Assembly: GCF_023856365.1 (NCBI RefSeq)
Contig: NC_064539.1
Location: 31,346,482 to 31,410,481 of the forward strand
Reading direction: 5' to 3'
Origin: Brienomyrus brachyistius
Taxonomy: Eukaryota; Chordata; Actinopteri; Osteoglossiformes; Mormyridae
DNA: 64,000 nucleotides
Part shown: piece by piece, positions 1 to 11,035 of the stretch
Numbering within the stretch: position 1 is the first letter of the stretch
Layout: every line of letters begins with the position of its first letter
Position numbers and translations under genes: made by a program
Notes under the pieces: model-generated
What the model was told of the DNA's origin: nothing
The model's input: the letters and a program-made list of their open reading frames with translations, nothing else
Database searches by the model: none

Positions 1-1261
1 CACTCCGTCATTTTGGTCCCTGTTGTCTCATTGCACTGTACTGCCCCCAGGTGGCAGGACCCCCACAACCCGCCACCCTAAAATCACGAAAATCTCAAAG
101 TATTGGAGATATTACCCTAGTTTGTAGCCTTTGATAGCACCTAATATAGCACACGATGGAGACATTTTAGAGAGCTTTCAGAGGACTACGGAGACAGACT
201 TTACTGCCTGGCAGGAATTGTCTGCCTGAGAGTAAATCTAGGGAGCAGTTATGTTGTAAAGGTTCTTTCTTTAACACTTTTCCTGGTGAACCATTACGTC
301 CAGACAGAAATGGTCCACACAGGATCTGACACCTGTGAAGGTTTCAGGATGGGATTATGTTTCAGCGTTTCCCTGAATTGCTGGAAGTGATGCGGAAAAG
401 CCTGGAAGCTTGATGGGTTAATGGAATAAGGAAGGAACGAAGTATAAGAACTAATGAAATGAGCAGCGTATCGACTGATTAAATAGAATATGAGTGTGTA
501 TGCTGAGGCTGCCCAAGATGCACTTGTTGTTGATTAATTCAGCCCAGAATGGGAGTGCTGCCTCTGAGATACGAAGCACTGTTATGCATTTCGGTCATGC
601 ACCGCATGCCGGTCAAGAAGCGTGTACCACCGCCATAATGGAAAATTTACATCAGCTCTGCAATTTTTTGATTACTTTATTATTCTTTTTTACTTATTTT
701 AAAAAGTTGGATTTGGGTCAATTAGTAAAACCGCGTTCATCCTTAAAGCCATTCATTAAAATGACTTGTCTCTCAGTGACAATTCCCTGAAGAGGCCTGA
801 GGGCCATACGGCCGCCCACTGTCAGGGGTCCTCCCACTTCCACGGCCACTCCGCTCGCCAGGGCCTGCTCTCGCCCTGCCTAAAATAACAGCTCGCCTCG
901 GGGCCGGGAACACATCAAGCTTGGTTTCTCTGCGGAAGCCTGAGGGAGGGCAGTCCGGCGCCATCTCATCAGGGCTCCTATGGTGGCTCGATCCAGAAGC
1001 CGGGCACTGATCAGACAGGAAATCTGCCAGGTGCACACATGACTAAATCAGCAGTAAAAGGAAGAGCATCCCTCCCATTCCTCAGAGGCTCTCTTGCCAG
1101 CCATGTTGAATCTCTGCCACATTTGATGAGAAGTCATTGCACACAGTCTTCGTAACAGTCCTTTAAAGATGAGGAAATCAGGGGGATTGCAAGCGTGAGA
1201 GACATTCAACTCTGCTCAGGAATGTATAAGCCATGCAAGACTGGCATGTAGGGATGATACT
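1..1261. other. No gene seen
   Basis: Unique-looking DNA. Short open frames here have no splice partners or recognisable motifs. Confidence 0.6.
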
Positions 1262-1880
1262 GGGTTGTTGTAGGGTTTATGTTTGGTTAATGTAGGGTTG
1301 GTATTGGGTTTCAGTAGGGTTGGGCTGCTGTCGGGTTGATGTTGGGTTGCTGTAGGGTGGTTTTGGGTTGCTGTAGGGTTGATGTTGGGCTGCTGTCGGG
1401 TTGGTGTTGGGCTGCTGTCGGGTTGATGTTGGGCTGCTGTCGGGTTGGTGTTGGGCTGCTGTCGGGTTGATGTTGGGCTGCTGTCGGGTTGGTGTTGGGC
1501 TGCTGTCGAGTTGATGTTGGGCTGCTGTCGGGTTGGTGTTGGGCTGCTGTCGGGTTGGTGTTGGGCTGCTGTCGGGTTGATGTTGGGCTGCTGTCGGGTT
1601 GGTGTTGGGCTGCTGTCGGGTTGATGTTGGGCTGCTGTCGGGTTGATGTTGGGCTGCTGTCGGGTTGATGTTGGGCTGCTGTCGGGTTGATGTTGGGCTG
1701 CTGTCGGGTTGGTGTTGGGCTGCTGTCGGGTTGTTGGGCTGCTGTTGGGTTGGTGTTGGGCTGCTGTCGAGTTGATGTTGGGCTGCTGTCGAGTTGATGT
1801 TGGGCTGCTGTTGGGTTGGTGTTGGGCTGCTGTCGGGTTGATGTTGGGTTGCTGTGAGGTTGATGTTGGGTTGTATCATG
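1262..1880. repeat. Minisatellite, 22-bp unit
   Basis: About 28 copies of a G/T-rich unit (GGTTGATGTTGGGCTGCTGT core), with TGATG/TGGTG variants and decayed ends. Open frames across it are repeat artefacts. Confidence 0.95.
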
Positions 1881-1889
1881 GGGAGGGGT

Positions 1890-4486
1890 GCTTGGTCCAG
1901 CTGGAGTGTGGCTGCAGCTGCAGCTTTAAGGGGTAACTAATCTCAAAGGCAGAATTAAAATTGCATTTCAACAAATACATTCACAGTAACTGTTGGTAAT
2001 TATCCTGAGGTTGGGCTCTACCTGCATGGCTGGTCCTGCAGTTGTCCTGGGCTGTCAGCACTGAGGCTACTCATTTTCCACTTGGGGGGTGTGTCTAGCG
2101 AGGTGCCCCCTCCTGCTCCTTAAATAGAGAACAATGAGATACCGTTTATTCATAAGCAGTACAGTCACACAGGGGCTCTGCGAGCTGGTGAGTAATGCTG
2201 CCCTGCTGATGACTCGTTGCTTCACTAGCATCTCTAGGCCACAAGGAGGCAGTATGGGGAATTTTGTGGGCTAAGTAGTACAGTATCATGGTTTTAATCA
2301 GACATGGGCTGATATTTAATGATAACACAGAGGAATGAGATGAGAATTACTCAGGATTCATAAGTAAGCCAAGTATTCAGGAAAGAGCTGGGATGTAATG
2401 ATAACCATGACAATATGGCAAAGACCTGAGGAGGGTCCGTCTATAGGAGCATTTAACCTGAACTGCTCCTCTGTGTTTATATGTAAATGTGCGTGTAATG
2501 CCAGCTGGGCAGCCAAAGGGAAGTGTACATTTTTAATGTTATTCCAGTTCCAGTTAGATGCCTTGCAGTCATCCAGTCTGATCAGTAGGTCCACTAAGAG
2601 TTTGGTTGGCTAGCTTTGAGAAGGTGCCCCCCATCTTGGTGAAGTGATGCGTGAAGCACCAGCAGGTGGCGCTCTTACCAGGAAATCCATTAACCATGAT
2701 CTACTGTAATTAACAACAATCAGATTAACATGGACCGGCTGGGTGTAGATGTAGAACTTCAGTAGGTAAGAAAGCTGACGACGGCTGGATTCCACAGCCT
2801 CCAGCATCCGGACCCTCTGCCCTTTCGCTGGTTTCCACGGAAATGCCAAACTTGTGGTGCCCTTATCTCATGGCCCCCGAGGCAAGCAAGCATGTGAGTG
2901 AGTGAGCAAGGGTGATTATTTTCGGCAGGGCTGGAGCAGACACCAAGGAGTGACATGACCATGGCAGAGGGATGGAAGCATTGGCTGAGCCCAGCGACAC
3001 TGCAGGCAGCCCCCGATCGCTACCAGACCAGTGCTGAATCGTGACGTGGCGTTTGTTCGGAGCTCTCACATGCTCATTCTGGCCCGATCTCATTAATGTA
3101 TTTTGATACTCAGTTACGTACATTTTGCAATACATTAAAGATCATTTTAAAAGCTGCATTAGCATTTTTAATTAGCATATTAGCCGCTCTGTAAGAAGCA
3201 TCACTGTTCCGGTTGCTGACAGACGTTCAAAGAGAGCCCTTTAACGCCCCCATGCTCCACAGCATCCTGCGCCCCCCCCAACTCGCCTGTACCCTTTTCT
3301 ACTCACATGGGAGAGTCAGGTCTCCATGTGCTCGCTGTCTTCAGCTGTTTGTTTGCCTTTCTCTCTTGTTTGGTATCTTTAAATACTGTGGGCTTCAAAC
3401 ACCTAGCAGACTTTAAATGAAGTTTAGAGACTCTGTTTGCTCCAGGCACTGGGGCCAACTGGCTGACAGGCAGCGGGCCTGATGTGATGTAAGTGATTGG
3501 CCAATGCTTCCGTTCCAGGCAGTGTGCTGCCGTCTAACAAGCCCTAGAACTGAATGACTGCAGAGAACTCTCTCTACGACTCTCTAATGATAACTCACTA
3601 TTAAAAAGTCTGTAAATCAGACAGGGCTGCACGATTCTGTGTGGAATATGAATCACAATTAATTTTTTTTCGTTCAGAATAGAGATTGTGATTTTCTGTC
3701 ATGATTCTTGAGTAATATATGTCTCTCTTTATTATTCTTGTCACAATGGTCAGCAGGGAAGGAGTGACAATCCACATGCAGCTTTATGATGAACTAAAGG
3801 GGTTCTATTACAGAACCAAAAGACATAGAGAGTTATTATTACTGAATTACATATTGTCTATGAATATGGAACAAACATTAGGCAAAGACACATATAATAT
3901 TGGTTAACATATTGGCTGATAGGCTGATATTTGTAACAAATCCAATATTTAATATTTTAAAAAATTATATAATATATAACATAAAATATTTAAGGTTAGC
4001 AGAACCAGAGCTAAAGATTACTACTGAAATAATGGTGATTGCATTGGACAATCAGGCATGTTCCAGAGAGGAGGGAGCGATTTCTTCAGGAGATGCGTCA
4101 AAGTTCCAGCCTGTGAAGTGTTTATCATTCATTATAAATTCTAACCCACAGATCAATCTTTTGTTTTCCATCCATCCATTTTCTATACCTACAGAATAAA
4201 AAAAAATGATGTAATGTCATTCTGCTAATCGGTATCAATATCGACAGTGTTAGACAAAAATATATCACTTATCTGTATCGATCAAAACGTCCACATCAGT
4301 GCACCTGTAACGGTCTGATCGTTGCTGAAATGGGGCCGTTTGAAATGCAAGAAATGCTTAACTTAATGACAATGGATGGTGACAAGTAGAGAGCAGAGTT
4401 AGAGCAGTGTCAAGTATACATTCAACGGCAGGTTTATAAGGTGGGCCTGCCTGACCGGAATTGTCTGTTGCAGCTAATGTCATAGA
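1890..4486. other. No gene seen
   Basis: Mostly unique DNA, AT-rich around 3600-4300. A CCATCCATCCATTTTCTATA motif near 4160 looks like a retroposon tail. Confidence 0.6.
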
Positions 4487-4888
4487 GAACAGCCAGGAGT
4501 CAGGGCAGTCCTTCACCATGCAGTAGGAGTCAGGGCAGTCCGTCACCATGCAGTAGGAGTCAGGGCAGTCCGTCACCATGCAGTAGGAGTCAGGGCAGTC
4601 CGTCACCATGCAGTAGGAGTCAGGGCAGTCCGTCACCATGCAGTAGGAGTCAGGGCAGTCCGTTACCATGCAGTAGGAGTCAGGGCAGTCCGTTACCATG
4701 CAGTAGGAGTCAGGGCAGTCCGTCACCATGCAGTAGGAGTCAGGGCAGTCCGTCACCATGCAGTAGGAGTCAGGGCAGTCCGTCACCATGCAGTAGGAGT
4801 CAGGGCAGTCCGTTACCATGCAGTAGGAGTCAGGGCAGTCCGTTACCATGCAGTAGGAGTCAGGGCAGTCCGTTACCATGCAGTAGGA
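4487..4888. repeat. Minisatellite, exact 30-bp unit
   Basis: About 13 near-identical 30-bp copies (core GTAGGAGTCAGGGCAGTCCG). Only a C/T site and the first copy differ, indicating recent growth. The 30-bp period keeps a minus-strand frame open without gene features. Confidence 0.95.
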
Positions 4889-5492
4889 TTGCCATATTTA
4901 GTGAGACAAAAAAGAGGATGTGTCCGGGAATCAGAATATTAATGGGTTATTACATTCACTGGCCAATCAGGTAGCGCTTCTCTTATGAATATTAATGAGC
5001 CTTCTCTAACCACCCCTGTAAAACAAAAATTCATGTCCGGGGAACCCGGAAGTATGGTAACCTTATAGTTAACTGTCATTCTACAGTGCACACACAATAG
5101 ACACAAAATATGTGTATTCAAGTCTTTATCAACAAAAATTACAAAACACTAAGCTAAAGTTTTTATACTTCAAGCAAATGAATTAATTCACTGTTCACAT
5201 GAAAACAAAAATTAAGTCCCAATGGTTTCTGTAAATGTACATCACTTGTGAGCAGCGTGACACCGTAAACATGTGTACGAGCCTAGCAAACGCTGTGTGA
5301 TGATACTGAGTGGCTATCATGTATTGAAAATTGGCACTTTTTCCTTCATTTGGTTCTCCACTGTAACGCGAAACACTGTGTCATAGGAGTTGCAGCACAA
5401 AAGCAGGACAAATCGCTGATTTTTGAAAAAGGGCCCGGACAGGGACCCAAAAAGAGCATGTGGGTAGTAAAACTCGTACGTGTGGTAACCCT

Positions 5493-5720
5493 AGCATGTG
5501 GTTAATGTCATAGATAACAGCCAGGAGTCAGGGAATTTTGTTAGCATGTGGCTAATGACACTGAGAATAGCTAATAGTCAACGCCGTCTATTAGCATGTA
5601 GCTAATGTCCTAGAGAATAGCCAGGAGTCAGGACAGTCTGTTAGCATATGGCTAATTTCACAGATTACAGCCAGGAGTTAAGAGACTCTGTTAGCATGTG
5701 GCTAATATGGCTTGTGCTTC
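5493..5720. repeat. Degenerate repeat of about 58 bp related to the 30-bp array
   Basis: About four diverged copies of a unit with TTAGCATGTGGCTAATGTCA and AGCCAGGAGTCAGGGCAGTC. Half of this unit is the seed of the 30-bp array at 4487. Confidence 0.75.
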
Positions 5721-6279
5721 ATGCTGTGTGTGGTCGCTGTCTGGTTAAACACTTCCAGAGTAGCATTTAGCACTGTCAGCATTACGGTAATGAGCTGCAG
5801 TGCAGCACTCTGTTGTGTCTGCATCTCATCACCGCTTTACTGAGATCTGGGATTACAGAGTGAAACACATCACCGGGACCGTCAATTTGGCTCGTTCAGC
5901 ACACAGCTAACGCCAATCCCACTCAATGGTGCTTGCTTGTCACCATCCATGTAATTGGGTCGCTGGCCAGAGCCGGTACTCTGAGTGTGCTGGATGTTTA
6001 TCGCAGTGCTATGTCCATCATGGCCAATGACACTAAGCTGAACAAATAAAATACCAAACCTCACGTAACTGCCAGATATCTGATCACTGTACTTGGTTTG
6101 CTTTATGTTTGTGGCCCCTTTTCACAGAGGCAGTGCTCTAATTGCATGGGTTACTTACAGCACTGTAAAGAGCCTGAAAGACGGAAAGTGCAGAACCTCA
6201 GAAACACCGAGAAATGGCTGAGGGGAACACAGGCATCACGAGACACAAGGGCAAACATTGGCCGTTACATGTTTAAAAT

Positions 6280-6690
6280 GGCCCAATACAGCCACCTGGG
6301 CCGATACAGCCAACAGGCCCAATACGGCCACCTGGGCCGATACAGCCAACAGGCCCAATACGGCCACCTGGGCCGATACAACCAACAGGTCCAATACGGC
6401 CACCTGGGCCGATACAGCCAACAGGTCCAATACGGCCACCTGGGCCGATACAACCAACAGGTCCAATACGGCCACCTGGGCCGATACAGCAAACAGGCCC
6501 AATACGGCCACCTGGGCCGATACAGCCAACAGGTCCAATACGGCCACCTGGGCCGATACAGCAAACAGGCCCAATACGGCCACCTGGGCCGATACAGCAA
6601 ACAGGCCCAATACGGCCACCTGGGCCGATACAGCCAACAGGCCCAATACGGCCACCTGGGCCGATACAGCCAACAGGCCCAATACGGCCC
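6280..6690. repeat. Minisatellite, 36-bp unit
   Basis: About 11 copies of a unit with core GGCCACCTGGGCCGATACAG, with SQQ/NQQ/SKQ-type codon variants. Frames stay open on both strands because 36 is divisible by three. It is not a gene. Confidence 0.95.
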
Positions 6691-6848
6691 CCAGGCCTCC
6701 TGTAGGTTACACGGCCGTGAACGACTTCTGTCTTCAGATTGGCCCATTGTGTATAAAATGTTCCAAGCCTTTGTATTACTAGTCTTAAAACTGTAAATTG
6801 CCAGTTACCACTGACAGCAATCTAAATATAACAACATTCAGTAAGATG

Positions 6849-6902
6849 GCAGTGCGGTGGCTTCAGAGCTCCAGGCTCATGGGTTTGCCGCCTGCCCTGC
6901 CC

Positions 6903-6940
<38 letters not shown>

Positions 6941-7010
6941 CTTGCATGTTCTCCCTGTGTCTCATGGGTTCCTTCCTGTGTGCTCGGCTGTAGTACCGTT
7001 CGTCAGGAAC
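6849..7010 (+). mobile_element. Degenerate SINE fragment with (GT)n insert, family A
   Basis: Weak similarity to the head and middle of the SINE at 8531 (GCAGTGCGGTGGCTTC, then GCTTGCATGTTCTCCCTGTG), split by a (GT)n tract near 6905-6938. Confidence 0.5.
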
Positions 7011-7040
7011 CGGAATGGCCGCCGTCGCTCTCCAGCAGGA

Positions 7041-7730
7041 CGTCAGGCTTTGTATGGGGCTTTAGCACATGGTTATATGATGGGGCTATAGCACATGGTT
7101 ATATGATGGGGCTTTAGCACATGATTATATAATGGGGCTATAGCACATGGTTATATGATGGGGCTATAGCACATGGTTATATGATGGGGCTATAGCACAT
7201 GGTTATATGATGGGGCTATAGCACATGGTTATATGATGGGGCTATAGCACATGGTTATATGATGGGGCTATTGCACATGGTTATATAATGGGGCTATCAG
7301 AATCGCTACCAGACCAGTTTTGCTCATAAGAATAATGGGGCTATAGCACATGGTTATATAATGGGGCTATAGCACATAGTTATATAATGAGGCTATAGCA
7401 CATGGTTATATAATGGGGCTATAGCACATGGTTATATAATGGGGCTATATCACATGGTTATATAATGGGGCTATCAGAATCGCTACCAGACCAGTTTTGC
7501 TCATAAGAATAATGGGGCTATAGCACATGGTTATATAATGGGGCTATAGCACATAGTTATATAATGGGGCTATAGCACATGGTTATATAATGGGGCTATA
7601 GCACATAGTTATATAATGGGGCTATAGCACATGGTTATATAATGGGGCTATAGCACATGGTTATATAATGGGGCTATCAGAATCGCTACCAGACCAGTTT
7701 TGCTCATAAGAATAATGGGGCTTTAGCAAA
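7041..7730. repeat. 26-bp minisatellite with higher-order spacer
   Basis: Unit core GGGGCTATAGCACATGGTTA. Three copies of a distinct 40-bp segment (CAGAATCGCTACCAGACCAG onward) interrupt it at 7298, 7475 and 7678, making a higher-order repeat of 177 and 203 bp. The difference is exactly one 26-bp unit. Confidence 0.95.
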
Positions 7731-8453
7731 TAATTAAAACCATGGAAGTGTTTCCAAAATATAGCAGCTTTTGATTCTTCGTCACCATGATTCATTGTCA
7801 TTAGGGTTTTGCTAAGAACTGGCATGGCCCCTCAGGGGCCCCGAGCTAGGGGCCCCTCCGCTGCCTCACGTCTTAATTACTTTATCAAGGTAATTAATGG
7901 GAGTCTAAATCACCTCACCTGGTGTTTTGTGTAAGTCATGCACTCATTAAAAGGTGTTCTCTGAGACGGGCAGACCTGCGAGCCTGGGGAACCTGCTGCA
8001 TCTTATCTCGTTAATTAGGCTGATTATCGGGACGAATTGGCTGAGCTGGAGAAAGGGGAATGGAAAGTGGCAGGCAGAGGGCCTCGCAGCAGCAGGGCAC
8101 CAGGGCACCGCAGTATATGCCGAGAAGGCTGATCTCAGATCAGCTGATGCTCTGAAGGTGAACCCTTTGGGTCCCTGTTTGTCCTACGTTATCAGACGAA
8201 AAAAGGCTGATCTCAGATCAGCAGAGCGTTTGTGTCCCTGTACAATCAAAGTGATGCCAGGAGCCATGACCACTACCTATGGCTCCAATAACAGCCCATA
8301 GCATCATGAGGTAGAAGGATGAGGGAAATTCTGACCTGCATTAAGAAGGAGTGTTTCCCAGGGAAAGAGCTCTCTGCTGATTGTTATAACTGGATTAACA
8401 AGCTTTACGGGCTTTCAAGGAGATGACATGAACAGGCTTTAAGAAAGGCGCCC

Positions 8454-8484
<31 letters not shown>

Positions 8485-10059
8485 TGTGCGTGCGTGTGTG
8501 TGGGTTAGGCTAATGTGATAAAAATCCGTGGTTAGCACTGTTGCCTCACACCTCTGGTACCAGGGTTTGAGCCCCTGCTACATCTCCCCACGTCATCATG
8601 CGGCTTCCCCTGGATAATCTGGTCCCCTCCCTGTCCAAAAACATGCTAAAGCGGATTGGAGCTATCAAGTTGCCCATAGGTGTGAATGGTGTGTGAGTGT
8701 GCCCTGCAATGGGTTGGCCCCCATCCTTATTGTTCCCTGCCTTGTTGTCATAGGTCCTAGACCCGCACATGGGGTTATAGAGGTTCAGCAGTTAATTTTC
8801 ATTAGGTTTAGGTTTTTCCCATAGAAATAATCCCCACAAAGATATGAATACAAAAGTGTGTGAAAAATTTTCCCTCTTGTTTCTTTGGAAATGTGCAGGT
8901 AAACATGTCCGTCACACATGACGTTTCTGGACACAAGCCATCAAAGAATGGACTCTTTAAATGAAGCATCCTCCATTCCACCAGAGAACCGTTAGCATCT
9001 ATTACATGGAGGATGAGAATGTGGCCTGCTGATTATCACTGAGCATCACTGTCTCGCATGCTACGCTATCATCATGACCATTGTTATTAGCTGCTGTTAA
9101 GTCGAGCAGGCAGATGGCATTCCTTCACTAGTCTCCCCTGGGTGTTCTGGTTTTCCAGCATGACTGCATTGACAGGTCAAAAGGTTCCGAACACCCATGT
9201 CCTCAACACCAGCCGTACTCTGAACAATCAATACACGACGGTCCTGTCACCCAGAGCTGTACCGTTAGTCATCCTGGTGTCTCCACTCCACGCATATAGT
9301 CGCCCATCGCGTCATCATGGAGGTGTACATTCTGTGGTCTCTCTGTTTGAGATTCGTGTCTGAGGACACAGGAAGGTGCTTTTGCATTTTATTTGGGAGT
9401 GCTGAAGGTTCTTGTTTCAGCCCTATGTGTATCACAGGATGAGTCACGTCGTCCGTCACTGGGCAGAGAGCACAGCCCTGAGTTTCTGTCATGTGTACAT
9501 TTCCAGATCTGCACGGCCACAACTTCCTTAAAGCAAGCAAGAAGTAATGAGTTTTTAAGGATTAAGTGGAAGCTTGCATACCTACTGTAAAGGAAGCCTT
9601 ATGCTATGCTAGTGTTTGTGTGTGTGTGTGTGTGTGGGGGGGGGGGGGGGGTTCATAGTTTATTCTGCAGGACAATAGGTGATGTGCAGCTATAGCCCCT
9701 GATCCCAGTGATCTGATTATTTTGTGTGTCCCTCTTTTTCTCAAAAGTGATTTAATCCCCATTTCAAACGTGTTTTAAATGTGGAGAGATTTTCCACCAT
9801 ATTATGGGGATGAACAAAACTGTTGAAAATCATTAAATCATAACCCAGATGTTTCATCGGCAGAATTAAAAACAGGAGCACACAATGAATGCAGAAAGCC
9901 TTGATGCTTAGTGCTCTCAAAAGCATGTCAAATAGGTCAAAAAGTCGTGTTAAAAAGCCGCGCTGTGCTCCCCTCAAACTCGAGTTAATTACAGACTGTG
10001 CAGCTGTGAGTGCTGCTGCAGGTGCGCTGTGCTGTCATGTGACAGCTTCTGCACCGTCT
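7731..10059. other. No gene seen apart from the SINE
   Basis: Holds the SINE at 8531, (TG/CG)n at 8455-8505, a (TG)n-(G)n tract at 9618-9651 and a duplicated short palindrome at 8128 and 8206. No supported exon. Confidence 0.6.
8531..8770 (+). mobile_element. tRNA-derived SINE, family A
   Basis: Begins with a tRNA-like head (GGTTAGCACTGTTGCCTCAC, then CAGGGTTTGAGCCCC as B-box-like region). The body CCATAGGTGTGAATGGTGTG and the tail GTGCCCTGCAATGGGTTGGC belong to a SINE family common in fish. A second piece of the same family lies at 42770-42957. Confidence 0.75.
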
Positions 10060-11035
10060 GCGTCCATGTCACTGTCAGTGTCCCTGTCATGTCCATGTTG
10101 GTGTCACTGTCAGTGTCCCTGTCATGTCCCTGTTGGTGTCAGTGTCACTGTCAGTGTCCCTGTCATGTCCATGTTGGTGTCACTGTCAGTGTCTCTGTCA
10201 TGTCCTTGTTGGTGTCAGTGTCACTGTCGGTGTCCCTCTTGTTTCCATGTCCTGGTCATGTTGGTGTCACTGTCAATGTCCTTGTCATGTCTATGTTGGG
10301 GTCAGTGTCCCTGTCATGTCCAACTTGGTGTCACTGTCAATGTCCCTGTTATGTCCCTGTTGGTGTCAGTGTCCCTGTCATGTCCCTGTTGGTGTCAGTG
10401 TCAATGTCAGTGTCCCTCTTGTGTCCATGCCCTGGTCATGCTGGTGTCGCTGTCAATGTCCTTGTCATGTCCATGTTGGGGTCAGTGTCCCTGTCATGTC
10501 CGAGCTGGTTTTGCTTTCAGTGTCCCTGTCATGTCCATGTTGGTGTCACTGTCAGTGTCCCTGTCATGTCCCTGTTGGTGTCACTGTCAGTGTCCCTGTC
10601 ATGTCCATGTTGGTGTCACTGTCAGTGTCCTTGTCATGTCCCTGTTGGTGTCAGTGTCACTGTCAGTGTCCCTGTCATGTCCATGTTGGTGTCACTGTCA
10701 GTGTCTGTCATGTCCTTGTTGGTGTCAATGTCAGTGTCCCTGTCATGTCCCTGTTGGTGTCAGTGTCACTGTCAGTGCCGCTGTCATGTCCATGTTGGTG
10801 TCACTGTCATGTCCATGTTGGTGTCAGTGTCACTGTCAGTGTCCCTGTCATCTCCATGTTGGTGTCACTGTCAGTGTCCCTGTCATGTCCTTGTTGGTGT
10901 CAGTGTCACTGTCAGTGTCCCTGTCATCTCCATGTTGGTGTCACTGTCAGTGTCCCTGTCATGTCCTTGTTGGTGTCAGTGTCCCTGTCATGCCCCTGTT
11001 GGTGTCAGTGTCAGTGTCCCTGTCATTCATGCTAC
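10060..11035. repeat. Minisatellite, 35/41-bp unit
   Basis: About 27 copies built from GTGTCCCTGTCATGTCC and TGTTGGTGTCACTGTCA. Units of about 35 and 41 bp differ by an extra GTGTCA hexamer. Three plus-strand frames are open through it; the Cys/Val/Ser protein is an artefact. Confidence 0.95.

Noticed and set aside
4358..4879. A 173-codon minus-strand frame of repeated MVTDCPDSYC
   Set aside because: A translation of the exact 30-bp minisatellite, not a repeat protein gene.
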